64,000 nucleotides of DNA from Rhodococcus sp. IEGM 1409 (GCF_030056735.1 NZ_JASHKN010000001.1:930001-994000); one strand, 5' to 3'. Numbered from the stretch's first letter, positions 1 through 8,567 are shown. A program made the numbers and translations. Notes: generated by a model from the sequence alone, not told the origin.

Positions 1-351
1 ATGTTCTGGGTCATCGTCGTATACAGCACGATCAACGTGATCATCCAATCGGTGATTCAACCCAAGTTCGTCGGCGACGCCGTCAATCTGACGGTGACGC
101 TGACATTCCTCTCTCTGGTGTTGTGGTCATGGATCCTTGGTCCGCTGGGCGCGATCCTGGCAGTGCCGTTGACACTGTTCTGTAAAGCGATGCTGGTGGA
201 TATCGATCCCGCGACGCGTGGGTTACAGGTTCTGATCACCAGCACGGTGAAACCCGATGACGGCTCACCGGCAGAAGACGACCCACCGGCAGAAGATGCA
301 CCGGCCGAGCAGGCCGTTGTCGCAAAGCCGGATGACGAGGCAAACCCGTGA
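1..351 (+). CDS. AI-2E family transporter, C-terminal part (5' end outside window)
   Basis: The reading frame is open from base 1, so the true start lies upstream. The visible 116 residues begin with a hydrophobic stretch containing IQPKFVGDAVNLTVTL, followed by a second membrane segment rich in Leu, Trp and Gly (LVLWSWILGPLGAILAVPL). This matches the last membrane helices of AI-2E/PerM family permeases. After the membrane part comes a short cytoplasmic tail rich in Pro, Glu, Asp and Ala, which is typical of actinobacterial members. The substrate is unknown; the family name comes from a proposed role in autoinducer-2 export, which is not established for actinobacteria. Confidence 0.8.
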   Translation: MFWVIVVYSTINVIIQSVIQPKFVGDAVNLTVTLTFLSLVLWSWILGPLGAILAVPLTLFCKAMLVDIDPATRGLQVLITSTVKPDDGSPAEDDPPAEDAPAEQAVVAKPDDEANP

Positions 352-618
352 GGACCGAGGCCGGTCACGCTCGACGTGTCCGGCGTCCGATCACTGACAG
401 GTCTGCTCACTCCGCCCTTGCGCGACCTCGGTAAGTTTTATGCATAAAAAATTGTTGTGCCACAACGTGTATGAAATGGTGCGAAAGTCACCTCGGTTCG
501 ATGCCTTGCCCGCGCAGACGGTTCCGCGTGCGGAGCGGATCGCCGGGGCATCGTGGCATCCCGCCGCGCTCGTGAACGACGTCGACGGGGCAGCTGGGGA
601 ATCGGAACCCTGGACGAC

Positions 619-840
619 TCACTCGGAATCTGGGCGGGACTCCGATCCGGGTAGCTGCCGCATTTCCAGGACATGCAATCCGAGGGCCTGGAAGCGGTTG
701 AGCAGACCGTACAGGTGGGCTTCGTCAGTCACGGCGCCGTAGAACAGGGTCTGCTCCTGCAGGGCGGTGTGGTGCAGTTCGGGAAAGGCGTCGACAAGTG
801 CTTCCGACACGAGGCCGGCGATGCGGAATTCGTAGCGCAT
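619..840 (-). CDS. small conserved-type hypothetical protein (73 aa)
   Basis: A short minus-strand frame starts at ATG 840 with a GAGAG ribosome-site-like stretch just upstream; an alternative GTG lies six bases earlier. The product begins MRYEFRIAGLVSEALVDAF and has a regular alternation of hydrophobic and charged residues, consistent with a small alpha/beta fold. It has no signal peptide, membrane segment or known motif that I recognise. It lies directly downstream of the large LuxR-type regulator on the same strand, about 100 bases from its stop, so the two may be co-transcribed. Codon use looks like the neighbouring genes, which is why I treat it as real. Confidence 0.6.
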   Translation of the reverse strand: MRYEFRIAGLVSEALVDAFPELHHTALQEQTLFYGAVTDEAHLYGLLNRFQALGLHVLEMRQLPGSESRPDSE

Positions 841-936
841 GGACACTCTCTTCTCGGACGCCGAGTGCGGGGGTTTCTACTTCATCGTCGGCCGCCCGGG
901 GCGTGTAGGGCATCGTCCGGTCCGGGTGACCGCAGA

Positions 937-3618
937 TCACAGAATCGCGAGTTCTCGCCCTCGCTGAATGGCTTCCCGGCGGCTGGTGACCGCGAGCTTG
1001 CGGTAGATGCTCACCAAATGCGTCTTGACCGTGTTGACGGAGATGGACAACGCATCCGCGATCTCTTCGGCGGTCAGCATTCCCGCCGCGTGCCGCAGAA
1101 CCTGCCCCTCCCGCACGGTCAATGGTTGAACCACCTCGGGCAGCTGCGGGGAATTGTCGGTGTGGGGATCCAGGAATGCCTCAGCGGGGAGCCAACCGTG
1201 CCCGCTCGTCAGCTGTGGACGCTGGCCGAGGAGCCGCCGCACCCAGGGGCCACTATCGGCGAACACCCGCCACAGCTCCTCCGGACGTGCGAATCCGAGC
1301 GCCTGCCGAAGGAGGCGGTGTGCCTGTTCGGTGCGGCCACTTTTCGTGGCGGCATGGGCGCGGAGCAGGCATGCCTGCACCTGCACGGTCGCGGCAGCGG
1401 CCGTGTCGGCTCTCAGGTCGGTGAGCGCTTCGAGCGCATCGTTGTCGTCATGTCGAGTCGTAAGCAGCGCTCGGGCACGGGCAACGGTGTGCTCGGGACG
1501 CACGGAGGGCACGGCGTCGAGCACCTCGAGAGCAGCGCCTACGTCCGAATGAGCGAGATGTACAGCGGACTCGGCGATGGCCAAATCGTCTGCCATCCAC
1601 ACCGCCGGCCGCACCCGGTTCAGTATCGAGCGGGCCGTGCGGAGTACGGCGAGAGCGCCCTTGCGATCTCCGTCGGCGGTTGCCAGCCGGGAGCCTATAA
1701 CCGCCGCCGCCACAGCCGCGGCCGGCTCGTCGACTTCCTCGGCGGAGACGCCGACCAGCTCGAGGTGGGCGCGCGCGGTCTCCTGGTCGTCGTGTTCGAG
1801 GGCGACGCCCGCGAGAACCAGATGGTTCCTTCCCTGGAGGTTGTCGGGCAGAAGCGCGGATTGATCGGCCAGGGTGAGGGATCGATGTGAATGTTTCTCC
1901 GCTCGTCGTAGGTGTCCGCGCAACAGCTCTACCAGGGCGAGCAAACCCAGGCCAGCGCAGAGCGCCGGCTCGGTTCCTTCCTGCCCACACATCTGGACAG
2001 CGGTGGTGAGCGCATTCGCGGCACGGTCGAAATGTCCGGCATCGAGTTCTGCAGATCCGACGCCGGCCAACACCATCGGCGCAATTTCCGGGTGCCGACC
2101 AACCAGCTGCTGAGGGGCCAGGCGGAGTAGACGGGCGACCTCGGCTGCTGCGTTCCGGGTAGCGGTCAGGTCGCCGCTCGACCGCCCGGCGAGCACCGCT
2201 ATGAAGGAGCGGCTCAGCCGCAGCGCCGGGTCGGCGTCGTGGTCAAGCTGCTCGTCGGCGTGCGCAAGTGCCGAGGTGCAGCCGGCGAGGTCATGATCGG
2301 CGAGCCGGCAGGCGGCCTCTACCAGGGCGGGGGCAGCGCCGGCCACGTTCGCGGGCATGGCGGAGAGTGCGTGACGTAGTGGGGCTGTGTCCAGACCCAG
2401 GAAAAGTCGGCCGATCGCGAGGCTCTCGATGAGATGGTTCGCCGCGAACTGCCAGTCATCGCACGCGGCGGCCTGCGACAAGGCGTCGGTCAAGCGTCCG
2501 GTGTCGGCATACCAGCGTGCCGCCAGGGCATGTAGGTGTGGTTCGAGGCCGGGATGTCGGTGCCGCAGATGTGCGTGCAGTACTTCGGCGAAGAGGGGGT
2601 GCAGCCGGTACCAGGTCGAGTCGTCGATCCGTTCGACGAAGGCGTTGGCGCGGGCGAGGGCGGCGAGAGTCCAGGCGGCATTGTCGTCGCCGGTCAGGAT
2701 GACCGCCAGTTCGGGGTGGATCTGCTCGGCGATGCAGGTGCGCAGCAGTAGCGATTGCATCTGGGGCGGTAAAGCGTCGAGTACCTCGGTGAGCAGGTAG
2801 TCGGCTATGGCAGTGCGGTCGGCGGCGAACGCACCGACGAATGATTCGGGATCGGTTTTGCGTTGCATCGCCAATGCGGAAAGGCGCAGGCCCGCAGCCC
2901 ATCCTTCGGTGCGGTCGACGAGCAGGGCAAGCGCGGCCGGTGAGAGGTCGAGTCCGTGCTCGCGCAGCAGGAGGCGACTTTCCGTGCGAGTGAACGCCAG
3001 ATCTGCGTTGCGGATTTCGGTGATGTGGCCCGATGCTCGGTAGCGATGTAGCGGCAGCAGCGGCTCGGTCCGGGCGATCAGCACCAGGCGCAGCTTGCCA
3101 GCAGTGTGCTCGAGCACGAAGTGCAGTTCGGCGGCGATTTCCGGTGCGCCGAGACCCTCGAACTGGTCAAGTACGACCACGACCGGATCGGGCGAGTTTG
3201 CCAAACCGTCGGCGAGGCGGACCAGTAGCGAATGGTCCACTCCTTCGGCCCGGGCCGGACGGCCGATTTCGTTTGAGAGCGGTACTTCGTTCCGGTGCAG
3301 TGCCTCGAGGAGATATGCCCAGAACAGACCTGGCGGGTCGTCTGGTTCCACGGTCAGCCACACGACCGTGCCTGAAGATCGACGAGCGGTGACCCATTGG
3401 GCGACGAGGACCGTCTTACCGGCGCCCGCCGGTGCGTTCACGAGAGTCAGCGGCTCCGTCACCCCGGCAGTGAGGCGTTCGAGCAGGGCGGGTCGGCGAA
3501 CGACGATTGTAGGCGCCGCCGGGACCGCGAATCTGGCCGCGAGGATCGGGTCGCCGGAGAACTCCAAGCGCGGGCGCTCGGGGTTGCCGGAGGAATCCGG
3601 GGCCGCAGGATTCTGCAT
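937..3618 (-). CDS. LuxR family transcriptional regulator of the large ATP-binding (LAL/MalT-like) class
   Basis: The 893-residue product has the architecture of LAL/MalT regulators. A Walker A motif, APAGAGKT, lies at about residues 62-69. A STAND-type ATPase region follows, with VVVLDQFEGL as the likely Walker B strand. The middle is a long Ala- and Leu-rich helical-repeat region, and a LuxR-type helix-turn-helix occupies the last ~60 residues (LTVREGQVL, AEEIADALSISVNTVKTHL). Such proteins are ATP-dependent activators that sense a small molecule or protein partner through the helical repeats. The ligand and target promoter cannot be read from sequence. The gene is followed by a small hypothetical gene and preceded, 34 bases away, by a SHOCT-domain membrane protein. 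Confidence 0.92.
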   Translation of the reverse strand: MQNPAAPDSSGNPERPRLEFSGDPILAARFAVPAAPTIVVRRPALLERLTAGVTEPLTLVNAPAGAGKTVLVAQWVTARRSSGTVVWLTVEPDDPPGLFWAYLLEALHRNEVPLSNEIGRPARAEGVDHSLLVRLADGLANSPDPVVVVLDQFEGLGAPEIAAELHFVLEHTAGKLRLVLIARTEPLLPLHRYRASGHITEIRNADLAFTRTESRLLLREHGLDLSPAALALLVDRTEGWAAGLRLSALAMQRKTDPESFVGAFAADRTAIADYLLTEVLDALPPQMQSLLLRTCIAEQIHPELAVILTGDDNAAWTLAALARANAFVERIDDSTWYRLHPLFAEVLHAHLRHRHPGLEPHLHALAARWYADTGRLTDALSQAAACDDWQFAANHLIESLAIGRLFLGLDTAPLRHALSAMPANVAGAAPALVEAACRLADHDLAGCTSALAHADEQLDHDADPALRLSRSFIAVLAGRSSGDLTATRNAAAEVARLLRLAPQQLVGRHPEIAPMVLAGVGSAELDAGHFDRAANALTTAVQMCGQEGTEPALCAGLGLLALVELLRGHLRRAEKHSHRSLTLADQSALLPDNLQGRNHLVLAGVALEHDDQETARAHLELVGVSAEEVDEPAAAVAAAVIGSRLATADGDRKGALAVLRTARSILNRVRPAVWMADDLAIAESAVHLAHSDVGAALEVLDAVPSVRPEHTVARARALLTTRHDDNDALEALTDLRADTAAAATVQVQACLLRAHAATKSGRTEQAHRLLRQALGFARPEELWRVFADSGPWVRRLLGQRPQLTSGHGWLPAEAFLDPHTDNSPQLPEVVQPLTVREGQVLRHAAGMLTAEEIADALSISVNTVKTHLVSIYRKLAVTSRREAIQRGRELAIL

Positions 3619-3652
3619 GAGATCACTGACGTCTCTGTGAAACGCGAACGCG

Positions 3653-4033
3653 TCAGCTCAGTATCTTGGCTTTGAGGGTGTCGAATTCGGTTTGGGTGAT
3701 AGTGCCCGCGTCGAGCAGTGCTTTCGCATCGGTGATCTGTTCTGCTGAGGATTTCCCAGCCACCTCCCTGATGTACTGGTCGGCGGCCTGCCGTGCCGAG
3801 TTCTGAGCTTCGCCCTGCCGTTCTGCCATGCCGGGGCCCCGGACAATGAGGTAGACGAACGCCGTGATGTACGGCAGCACGATCAGGAAGATGATCCACA
3901 GAGTTTTGGTGATACCGGACATCGCGTGGTCACGGAACAGGTCACCGAGGATGTGGAACAGGATCATCAGGTACGCGAGGAATGCGAACACGATCAGCGT
4001 GTACCAGAGCAGGTCCAAAAACGAGTCCAACAT
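3653..4033 (-). CDS. SHOCT-domain membrane protein with PLD nuclease N-terminal-like segment
   Basis: The product has 126 residues. Two hydrophobic segments (about residues 5-30 and 42-65) flank a short polar loop, an arrangement seen in the PLDc_N membrane-anchor family. The last ~30 residues, SAEQITDAKALLDAGTITQ followed by EFDTLKAKIL, are a clear SHOCT (short C-terminal) motif. SHOCT motifs are thought to mediate oligomerisation or nucleic-acid/protein contacts; the biochemical role here is unknown. The gene lies immediately upstream of the LAL regulator on the same strand, and the 34-base gap allows co-transcription. A GGAGACTC stretch upstream of ATG 4033 can serve as ribosome site. Confidence 0.8.
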   Translation of the reverse strand: MLDSFLDLLWYTLIVFAFLAYLMILFHILGDLFRDHAMSGITKTLWIIFLIVLPYITAFVYLIVRGPGMAERQGEAQNSARQAADQYIREVAGKSSAEQITDAKALLDAGTITQTEFDTLKAKILS

Positions 4034-4157
4034 CGGTGAGTCTCCTTCGAGTGCGGCAGTGCCACGCGCGGACTGCTCATGGGTAGATCAGATCGAAATG
4101 TGTACGCTTACAGGGTTTTCCAGCGGAGTGCTCGACCAACGGATGTCCTGCGACCGG

Positions 4158-5114
4158 TCATTTTTTGCTCTCGTACAGGCTGGCCGCGGTGTCGACGGTC
4201 AACCCGGAACCGAAGTGTGGCCCGCCGCCGATGTTGTAGATACCGGAAATTCGCTTGGGGTAGGAGTTGGCTGCGACAATCGCCTCGGACCAGGCATCGA
4301 GATGGGAGAGCAGTTCGGCCAAGTCGTCACCGAGCGCGTCCAGAATCGGCCGTTCGAGTTCATCGGTGCGCACTTCGATCTCCTCCCGGAATGCCCGGCC
4401 CACATCGGTGATCTGTTCCTCGCCCGTCATCAGCCCCCGCTTCTCGAGGCGCTCGAACCCGGCATCCATGTCGGCGGTGACCCATCCGCGCGTGGGCGCG
4501 TACGAGCGGGCGGGTAGCCCCCAATACTGCTCGGTCAGCAACAGGATCTCGACCGCGTCTACGCCGCCGACCGCCCACGTGATGACGTGGCTATCGCCCC
4601 GATGCTCACGTAACAGGTCTGCCGCGCGCCACATGTCGCCGAGTGGATTACCAGGGAAACCGAGCGAGCGCAGTCCGCCGTAGATCGGACGCGCTTCCCA
4701 TCGAGCTGCCGCACCGGCACGCTTGAGTAACCCGGTTACTCGATCGATTCCCTCGGGTCGATCGCCGAGAACTCGCGCGAGCATCGTTGTCGCGCCCCGT
4801 TCGCGAGCATCGAGGATCACCTTGCGGCTCACGATCTGCCAGCCGGCCTCGACTGCCGGCACAACCGCCTTCGGGTTGAAACAACCGAAGGCCGCCGCCA
4901 CTACTTCGCCGCTCACCTGACCCATACACGCGCTTCGGCTGGTGAAGTACGAAGTCATTTCCGGTCGCGCCGCGCCCTCATGGGTGACCGGGCTTCCCGC
5001 GAAACCGAGTTCTTCGTACGCCGTATGCGCTTCCGGGGCGAAGTACACGCCAGCTGCCACAGGCTCGACCGCGTTTCGCAGGCGGCGAGCATCTTGGTTG
5101 AAATCACTCGACAT
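4158..5114 (-). CDS. SCO6745-like family protein
   Basis: This 318-residue soluble protein resembles the SCO6745 family of actinobacteria, known mainly from genome annotation. It begins with an acidic Asp/Arg-rich helix (DARRLRNAVEPVAAGVYFAPE) and contains the typical YEELGF and MGQVSGEVVAAAFGCFNP stretches. The mid-region LFTRAGAAAR-like helix and the C-terminal helical part resemble winged-helix/MarR-like folds. No catalytic motif is recognisable, so no reaction is assigned. The gene stands alone: upstream lies the degraded region at 5.1-7.2 kb, and downstream 124 bases separate it from the SHOCT gene. The start ATG at 5114 is chosen because the family alignment begins close to it. Confidence 0.7.
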   Translation of the reverse strand: MSSDFNQDARRLRNAVEPVAAGVYFAPEAHTAYEELGFAGSPVTHEGAARPEMTSYFTSRSACMGQVSGEVVAAAFGCFNPKAVVPAVEAGWQIVSRKVILDARERGATTMLARVLGDRPEGIDRVTGLLKRAGAAARWEARPIYGGLRSLGFPGNPLGDMWRAADLLREHRGDSHVITWAVGGVDAVEILLLTEQYWGLPARSYAPTRGWVTADMDAGFERLEKRGLMTGEEQITDVGRAFREEIEVRTDELERPILDALGDDLAELLSHLDAWSEAIVAANSYPKRISGIYNIGGGPHFGSGLTVDTAASLYESKK

Positions 5115-5324
5115 CAGGTCACCATCGCTCTCGTTGATCGGGTTTCACGTCGGCGCGATCTCGCTGGGGCGTCGCCAACCCTTTCAATAGGACTGCAGCA
5201 CGCCGTAGCAGCGAAGGATCGCGAAATGACCCCTGTCCGGGTCACTATCGAGCGTTCTTCGACTCCGGTAGAGGCATTTCTGGCAAAGCGCCCACATATC
5301 GACGCCGGGAGGGCATAGACACGT

Positions 5325-5467
5325 TCACGTGGAGGAATCGAGATTGTCGTACGCCGTCTCAACGGCCTCTTTCGAAGGGGCGCCGTAGTAAAGTCCACCA
5401 CGCCGGACCTGATCTCGAGACTGTCGGCGCCCGACATCGCGTCCAGTGTTTCTCGGGCGATGGACAT
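5325..5467 (-). pseudogene. DUF1254-like N-terminal remnant, frameshifted
   Basis: Two overlapping minus-strand frames together read like the N-terminus of a DUF1254 protein. One frame gives ADSLEIRSGVVDF. After a shift, the next frame gives GAPSKEAVETAYDNLDSS and then stops at 5325. In DUF1254 proteins these two blocks (an E-R-G-x-L-D/E-F strand followed by PS/T-x-E-x-V-x-x-x-YD-x-LD) are adjacent in one frame. The rest of that protein is missing, so this is a broken fragment. The remainder of 5115-5773 shows no other frame I can support. The identification rests on remembered family patterns, not on a search. Confidence 0.4.
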
Positions 5468-5773
5468 CTTGCGGTTTCCCTTCGTCGGGCGCCACGTAGT
5501 TGCGGTGTTACCCCCAGCTCACTGCCGTGAACCAGCGGCCAGCACTCGGCGCGACATTTCATCCTTGACTGACGAGGAAACCGACAAGGTGACCCTTCTC
5601 CATTCCAAGGCATCAGAACCTGCGACCGCACGCGGTCCGGATCCCTGATCACCCAAATACGTACGATCCTTGCCAAAGTTGCGTTCGACTGGCTTGTAGT
5701 GCAGATCTCGGAGGGTCGAATGTCCAGATCACGGGGTGATCGGGCCAGCGTTCGGTCCAGTGATCGGTATTGA

Positions 5774-6261
5774 TCACTGTGCTGCCCTCAACGGCGGTGT
5801 CGCGGCGAGAGTGCTGTCGTCGACGGCGGCCCAGCGGAGTTGTCCGGTGTCGTCGCGTATTTCCATGCGTCCGGTGCGTTGTAGGAATTCTTTGCCGGCG
5901 GCCGCGACGTCGAGCCGGACGCCGGTCACGCGTCCGCGCCCCTGGGTCAGGCCGGTGTATCCGGCGACGCGGGATGAGATCCGCGGATCCGGGCCATTCT
6001 ACTGACCCTCTGTGACGATCAGTAGCGATCCTTTACTCCTCGCACGCGCGGCCACTGCCCGCCCGCGAGAGGGCGTCACGGCGCCACCGGCGAGGCCCAG
6101 GACAACGGCATCGAAACCCTCCAGCAAAATCGCGGCGCAGTCGATCGCAGCGTCCTTTGGCTGGGGCACGAGCGCTACTTTCGCCAAATCCCCGCCCTGC
6201 TCATGGAAGGCGAGAAGTCCGAGACCGGGCATTCCGATCACGGCGACGCGCCCCCATCAGC
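5774..6261 (-). pseudogene. ImuA'-like SOS mutagenesis protein, C-terminal remnant with in-frame amber stop
   Basis: Reading leftwards from about 6261, the frame gives RVAVIGMPGLGLLAFHE, then AAILLEGFDAVVLGLAGGA and SRGRAVAARARSKGSLLIVT, and meets TAG at 5999-6001. The same frame then continues without any shift as RISSRVAGYTGLTQGRGRVT, GVRLDVAAAGKEF and TGRMEIRDDTG to a TGA at 5774. This is the order of blocks in the C-terminal half of actinobacterial ImuA', the RecA-like partner of ImuB and DnaE2 in the SOS mutasome. The N-terminal half is absent; it is replaced by an SRAP fragment whose end abuts at about 6250. No ImuB or DnaE2 is next to it. Confidence 0.65.
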
Positions 6262-6713
6262 GGGGATCTGTCGTGGGTGTGTTCCGTGGCATCGGCGGCT
6301 GGCCGGGTGAGGACTGTACAGGTCCATACCCATTTGTTCGGATCATCTTCTCGCAGTTCGGGATCGGGCCACAACTCGTAGAGCCCGGCCATTGCGATCA
6401 GGTCGCCGTCTCCATGAAGAAAGTACGGAACCCTATTTCCGTCTTCGCTTTTCATCCATTCGTGGTAGCCGTTCGCGGGAATGATCGCGCGCCGTTTGGC
6501 GGCGCAACTTCTGAATGAGGGCTTCTCCGTGACGGTTTCACTGCGGGCATTGACGAGTTTGGATGCCATCCTTCGATCTTTGACCCAGGTAGGCAGCAGA
6601 CCCCAGCTGACGGTCCGGAGCTGGCGTTGCGGGCGGAGTCAGGTTCCTCGCGTGGGGTTCGTTTCGAGGATCACTCGGACGGGCTGTGTGGGTGCGACGT
6701 TGTAGGACGGTGG
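6246..6713 (-). pseudogene. SRAP (SOS response-associated peptidase/YedK) remnant, frameshifted and truncated at both ends
   Basis: The block PPSYNVAPTQPVRVILETN (from about 6713) is the hallmark region following the catalytic Cys of SRAP proteins, but its N-terminus with MCGR is missing and its frame ends in a stop. A shifted frame resumes with RTVSWGLLPTWVKD and ASKLVNARSETVTEKPSF. It continues with the active-site region IIPANGYHEWMKSEDG, then AMAGLYELW, CTVLTRPA and HDRSPLMG. After HDRSPLMG the sequence runs directly into ImuA' remnant sequence, so the usual C-terminal lobe is lost. SRAP proteins sense abasic sites in single-stranded DNA by covalent Cys crosslinking; this copy cannot work without the N-terminal Cys. 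Confidence 0.75.
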
Positions 6714-6936
6714 GAGTCGGAAGGGATTACTTTCCGGCTAGCCGACGGGCGGGCCGAAAATTTGTCCTCCCGCTCGCCGCTGTAGTGCAGAGCAATTCCA
6801 AAGCAGACAGACGACGCGATGAGGAGACCACCGGAGATACGGGTGAAGACCGCATCTTGAGTAATCAGCAGCACGACCCGATCGCGCCTAGTGCCACGCT
6901 CGCACTCACTTGGCCAAGCAACCGGAGTCGTGATCC

Positions 6937-7182
6937 ATGCTGTCGCAGCCACCGGCACGCGCGGCCACCGTCTCACCGGACGGGCAACCCGACATCGCGC
7001 CGTTCGTCGCACGCGGGATCAGGATCTACGGAATCGCTGAACGACCAATCGAGCGAGTGAGCATGGTCAGCGCCGGCATCTACTCACGCATTACGCCGAC
7101 AGTCTCGTGGAATTGGAACTTGTCGGGAGAGCCGGCGGGTGACACCTGGTACGAATCTCACAAGACCGTCCACACGCGATAG
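6937..7182 (+). pseudogene. PPOX-class F420-dependent oxidoreductase with large in-frame internal deletion
   Basis: The 81-codon frame begins with ARAATVSPDGQPDIAP, the start region of PPOX/F420-type split-barrel enzymes. It then jumps directly to FVARGIRIYGIAERPIERV, SAGIYSRITPTVSWNWNL and TWYESHKTVH, which is the normal C-terminus. Intact relatives are about 140 residues; the missing part is the central beta strands that bind the deazaflavin. The frame is kept across the junction, so a short protein could still be translated, but it would lack the cofactor site. It is convergent with the HxlR gene, whose stop lies two bases away. Confidence 0.65.
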
Positions 7183-7183
7183 A

Positions 7184-7537
7184 TCAGTTCGAGCAACTCT
7201 CGGGTGGCAGATTCTCAGCGGCCCAGGTGGTCAATTCTCTGAGGGCAGGAAGTAACGCCTGCCCCGAGGCTGTCAGTTCGTACTCCACGGCGATGGGCGG
7301 ACCTGCCTCGACGGTCCTCGTCACCAGGCCTGCCCCGGCCAGCTCCGTCAGGCGTTCCGAGAGCACCGAATCACTGATTCCGCCAACCGCTCGCTTGAGT
7401 TCGGAGAATCCCGCCGGCCCGTTCAGCAGCGTGCCGAGAATGACGCCGTTCCACCGTTTGCCCAGGAAGCCGAACGCCCGGGCCAACGCCCCGTCACATG
7501 CGCGGGGCTCGTGCTCCGCTTCGCTCTTGCTTGCCAC
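7184..7537 (-). CDS. HxlR family winged-helix transcriptional regulator
   Basis: The 117-residue product has the HxlR signature: an N-terminal Cys (RACDGALARAFGFLGKRWN), the helix GTLLNGPAGFSELKRAV, the recognition helix ISDSVLSERLTELAGAGLV, and a wing ending in YELTASGQALLPALREL. HxlR proteins bind DNA as dimers and often sense aldehydes, quinones or redox state through the N-terminal Cys. The gene is divergent from a nitroreductase-family gene with a ~110-base AT-rich gap between them, the usual arrangement in which the regulator controls both genes. The start ATG at 7537 fits the family length. Confidence 0.9.
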   Translation of the reverse strand: MASKSEAEHEPRACDGALARAFGFLGKRWNGVILGTLLNGPAGFSELKRAVGGISDSVLSERLTELAGAGLVTRTVEAGPPIAVEYELTASGQALLPALRELTTWAAENLPPESCSN

Positions 7538-7552
7538 CCCACCATCCTAGTC

Positions 7553-7610
7553 ATAATGCTAACGTATTCGTAGGCACTACTAATTTACTAGCAACTAGCT
7601 TTACCGGGCA
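7553..7610. promoter_or_regulatory. divergent promoter/operator region, hxlR-type regulator and nitroreductase
   Basis: This AT-rich stretch in a GC-rich genome separates the two divergent genes. It contains repeated CTA/TAG-type half-sites, including ACTAATTTACTAG and the inverted repeat CTAGCAACTAG near 7588-7598. Such symmetric elements fit binding by a dimeric winged-helix repressor. No confident -10/-35 hexamers are assigned. Confidence 0.35.
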
Positions 7611-7646
7611 ATGTTCGGTCGAGCTACCACCGAACGGAAGCCCCCG

Positions 7647-8267
7647 ATGTCTCTCGACGCAGCCACCCAATTCACCGACCAGCAACTCGATCAAGCCGGC
7701 CGCGAGCTCCTCTTCACCGCGGCACGCACTGCCAACTCCTTCTCGAACGAACCCGTGACCGACGACGAGCTCACCGCAATCTGGGAGCTCGCGAAGTGGG
7801 CACCGACTGCAGCAAACACCAATCCGTTGCGAGTGCTGTTCGTTCGTACCGAGGAAGGCAAAGCACGCCTCGTCGAGCACATGGCAGACGGAAACAAGGC
7901 CAAGACCGAGGCTGCTCCTGCAGTTGCGGTTCTTGCCGTTGACACCAAGTTCTACGAGCACATCCCGGCACTGTTCCCCATCCGTCCGGAGATGAAGGAC
8001 TACTTCGAGTCCGACGACGCTGCCGCCACATCGAGCAGCAAGTTCAACGCCGCACTGCAGGCCGGTTACCTCATCCTCGCGATACGGGCCCAGGGCTTGG
8101 TCGCCGGCCCGATGGCCGGGTTCGACGCCGACGGCATCGACAGCGAATTCTTCGCCGACGGACGCTTCAAGACCATCCTGGTGGTCAACATCGGCCATCC
8201 CGGCGAGAACCCGTGGTTCGATCGTCTGCCGCGGCTCTCCAATGAGGATGCGCTCACCTGGGCCTGA
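7647..8267 (+). CDS. nitroreductase family protein (malonic semialdehyde reductase RutE-like)
   Basis: The product has 206 residues from ATG 7647; an upstream in-frame ATG at 7611 adds 12 residues unlike the family and is not preferred. Features of the FMN nitroreductase fold are visible: RTANSFSNEPVTDDELTAIW, the FMN-phosphate loop WAPTAANTNPLRVLFV, and the C-terminal VVNIGHPGENPWFDRLPRL that is typical of RutE/HadB-like members. RutE-type enzymes reduce malonic semialdehyde to 3-hydroxypropionate with NADH. No other rut genes are near, so the physiological substrate could be another aldehyde, quinone or nitro compound. Control by the divergent HxlR regulator is likely. Confidence 0.85.
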   Translation: MSLDAATQFTDQQLDQAGRELLFTAARTANSFSNEPVTDDELTAIWELAKWAPTAANTNPLRVLFVRTEEGKARLVEHMADGNKAKTEAAPAVAVLAVDTKFYEHIPALFPIRPEMKDYFESDDAAATSSSKFNAALQAGYLILAIRAQGLVAGPMAGFDADGIDSEFFADGRFKTILVVNIGHPGENPWFDRLPRLSNEDALTWA

Positions 8268-8293
8268 GGCCAATTCGCATAGATCAAACAATG

Positions 8294-8326
8294 CGGGAGA
8301 GTTCTTCGGAGCTCTCCCGTTTTGTT
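8294..8326 (+). terminator. Rho-independent terminator after nitroreductase gene
   Basis: Arms CGGGAGAG (8294-8301) and CTCTCCCG (8312-8319) enclose a ten-base loop and are followed by TTTTGTT. This is a classical intrinsic terminator 26 bases after the stop codon. The rest of the 300-base gap to 8567 shows no convincing gene; it should hold the promoter of the ABC operon that follows. Confidence 0.8.
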
Positions 8327-8567
8327 GCCTCCAGCACGTTTCAACATCTCACAGAGCGGGTACATACCCGCGTCTCGCAAAATCTCACGTCCAGAACAAC
8401 ATCCGACACGCTGCAATCGGAATTAGTTGCAGTATCCGAGCTTTTGGACGACAGTCGAGACAAACCCCTCGGCCGACGACGGCCGCGGGGAAAGCCCTTG
8501 TGCGCCGGTCGGTGTCGAGGGAAGACGTTCTTGCGAGCAGAAGTCCGAAGAAAGTGGGTTCGGAAAT

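Noticed and set aside
673..1890. 405-codon plus-strand frame opposite the LAL regulator
   Set aside because: Antisense shadow of a GC-rich gene; no protein-like pattern.
5359..5676. 105-codon minus-strand frame with a stretch LRGARRRETARCP reminiscent of ImuB
   Set aside because: One weak block only, in a region with no other ImuB motifs; could be chance.
6671..7012. Minus-strand frame with a hydrophobic stretch (TRISGGLLIASSVCFGIAL) resembling the end of a LysE exporter
   Set aside because: Only one helix-like block is visible and it overlaps the PPOX remnant on the other strand; too little to support a gene.
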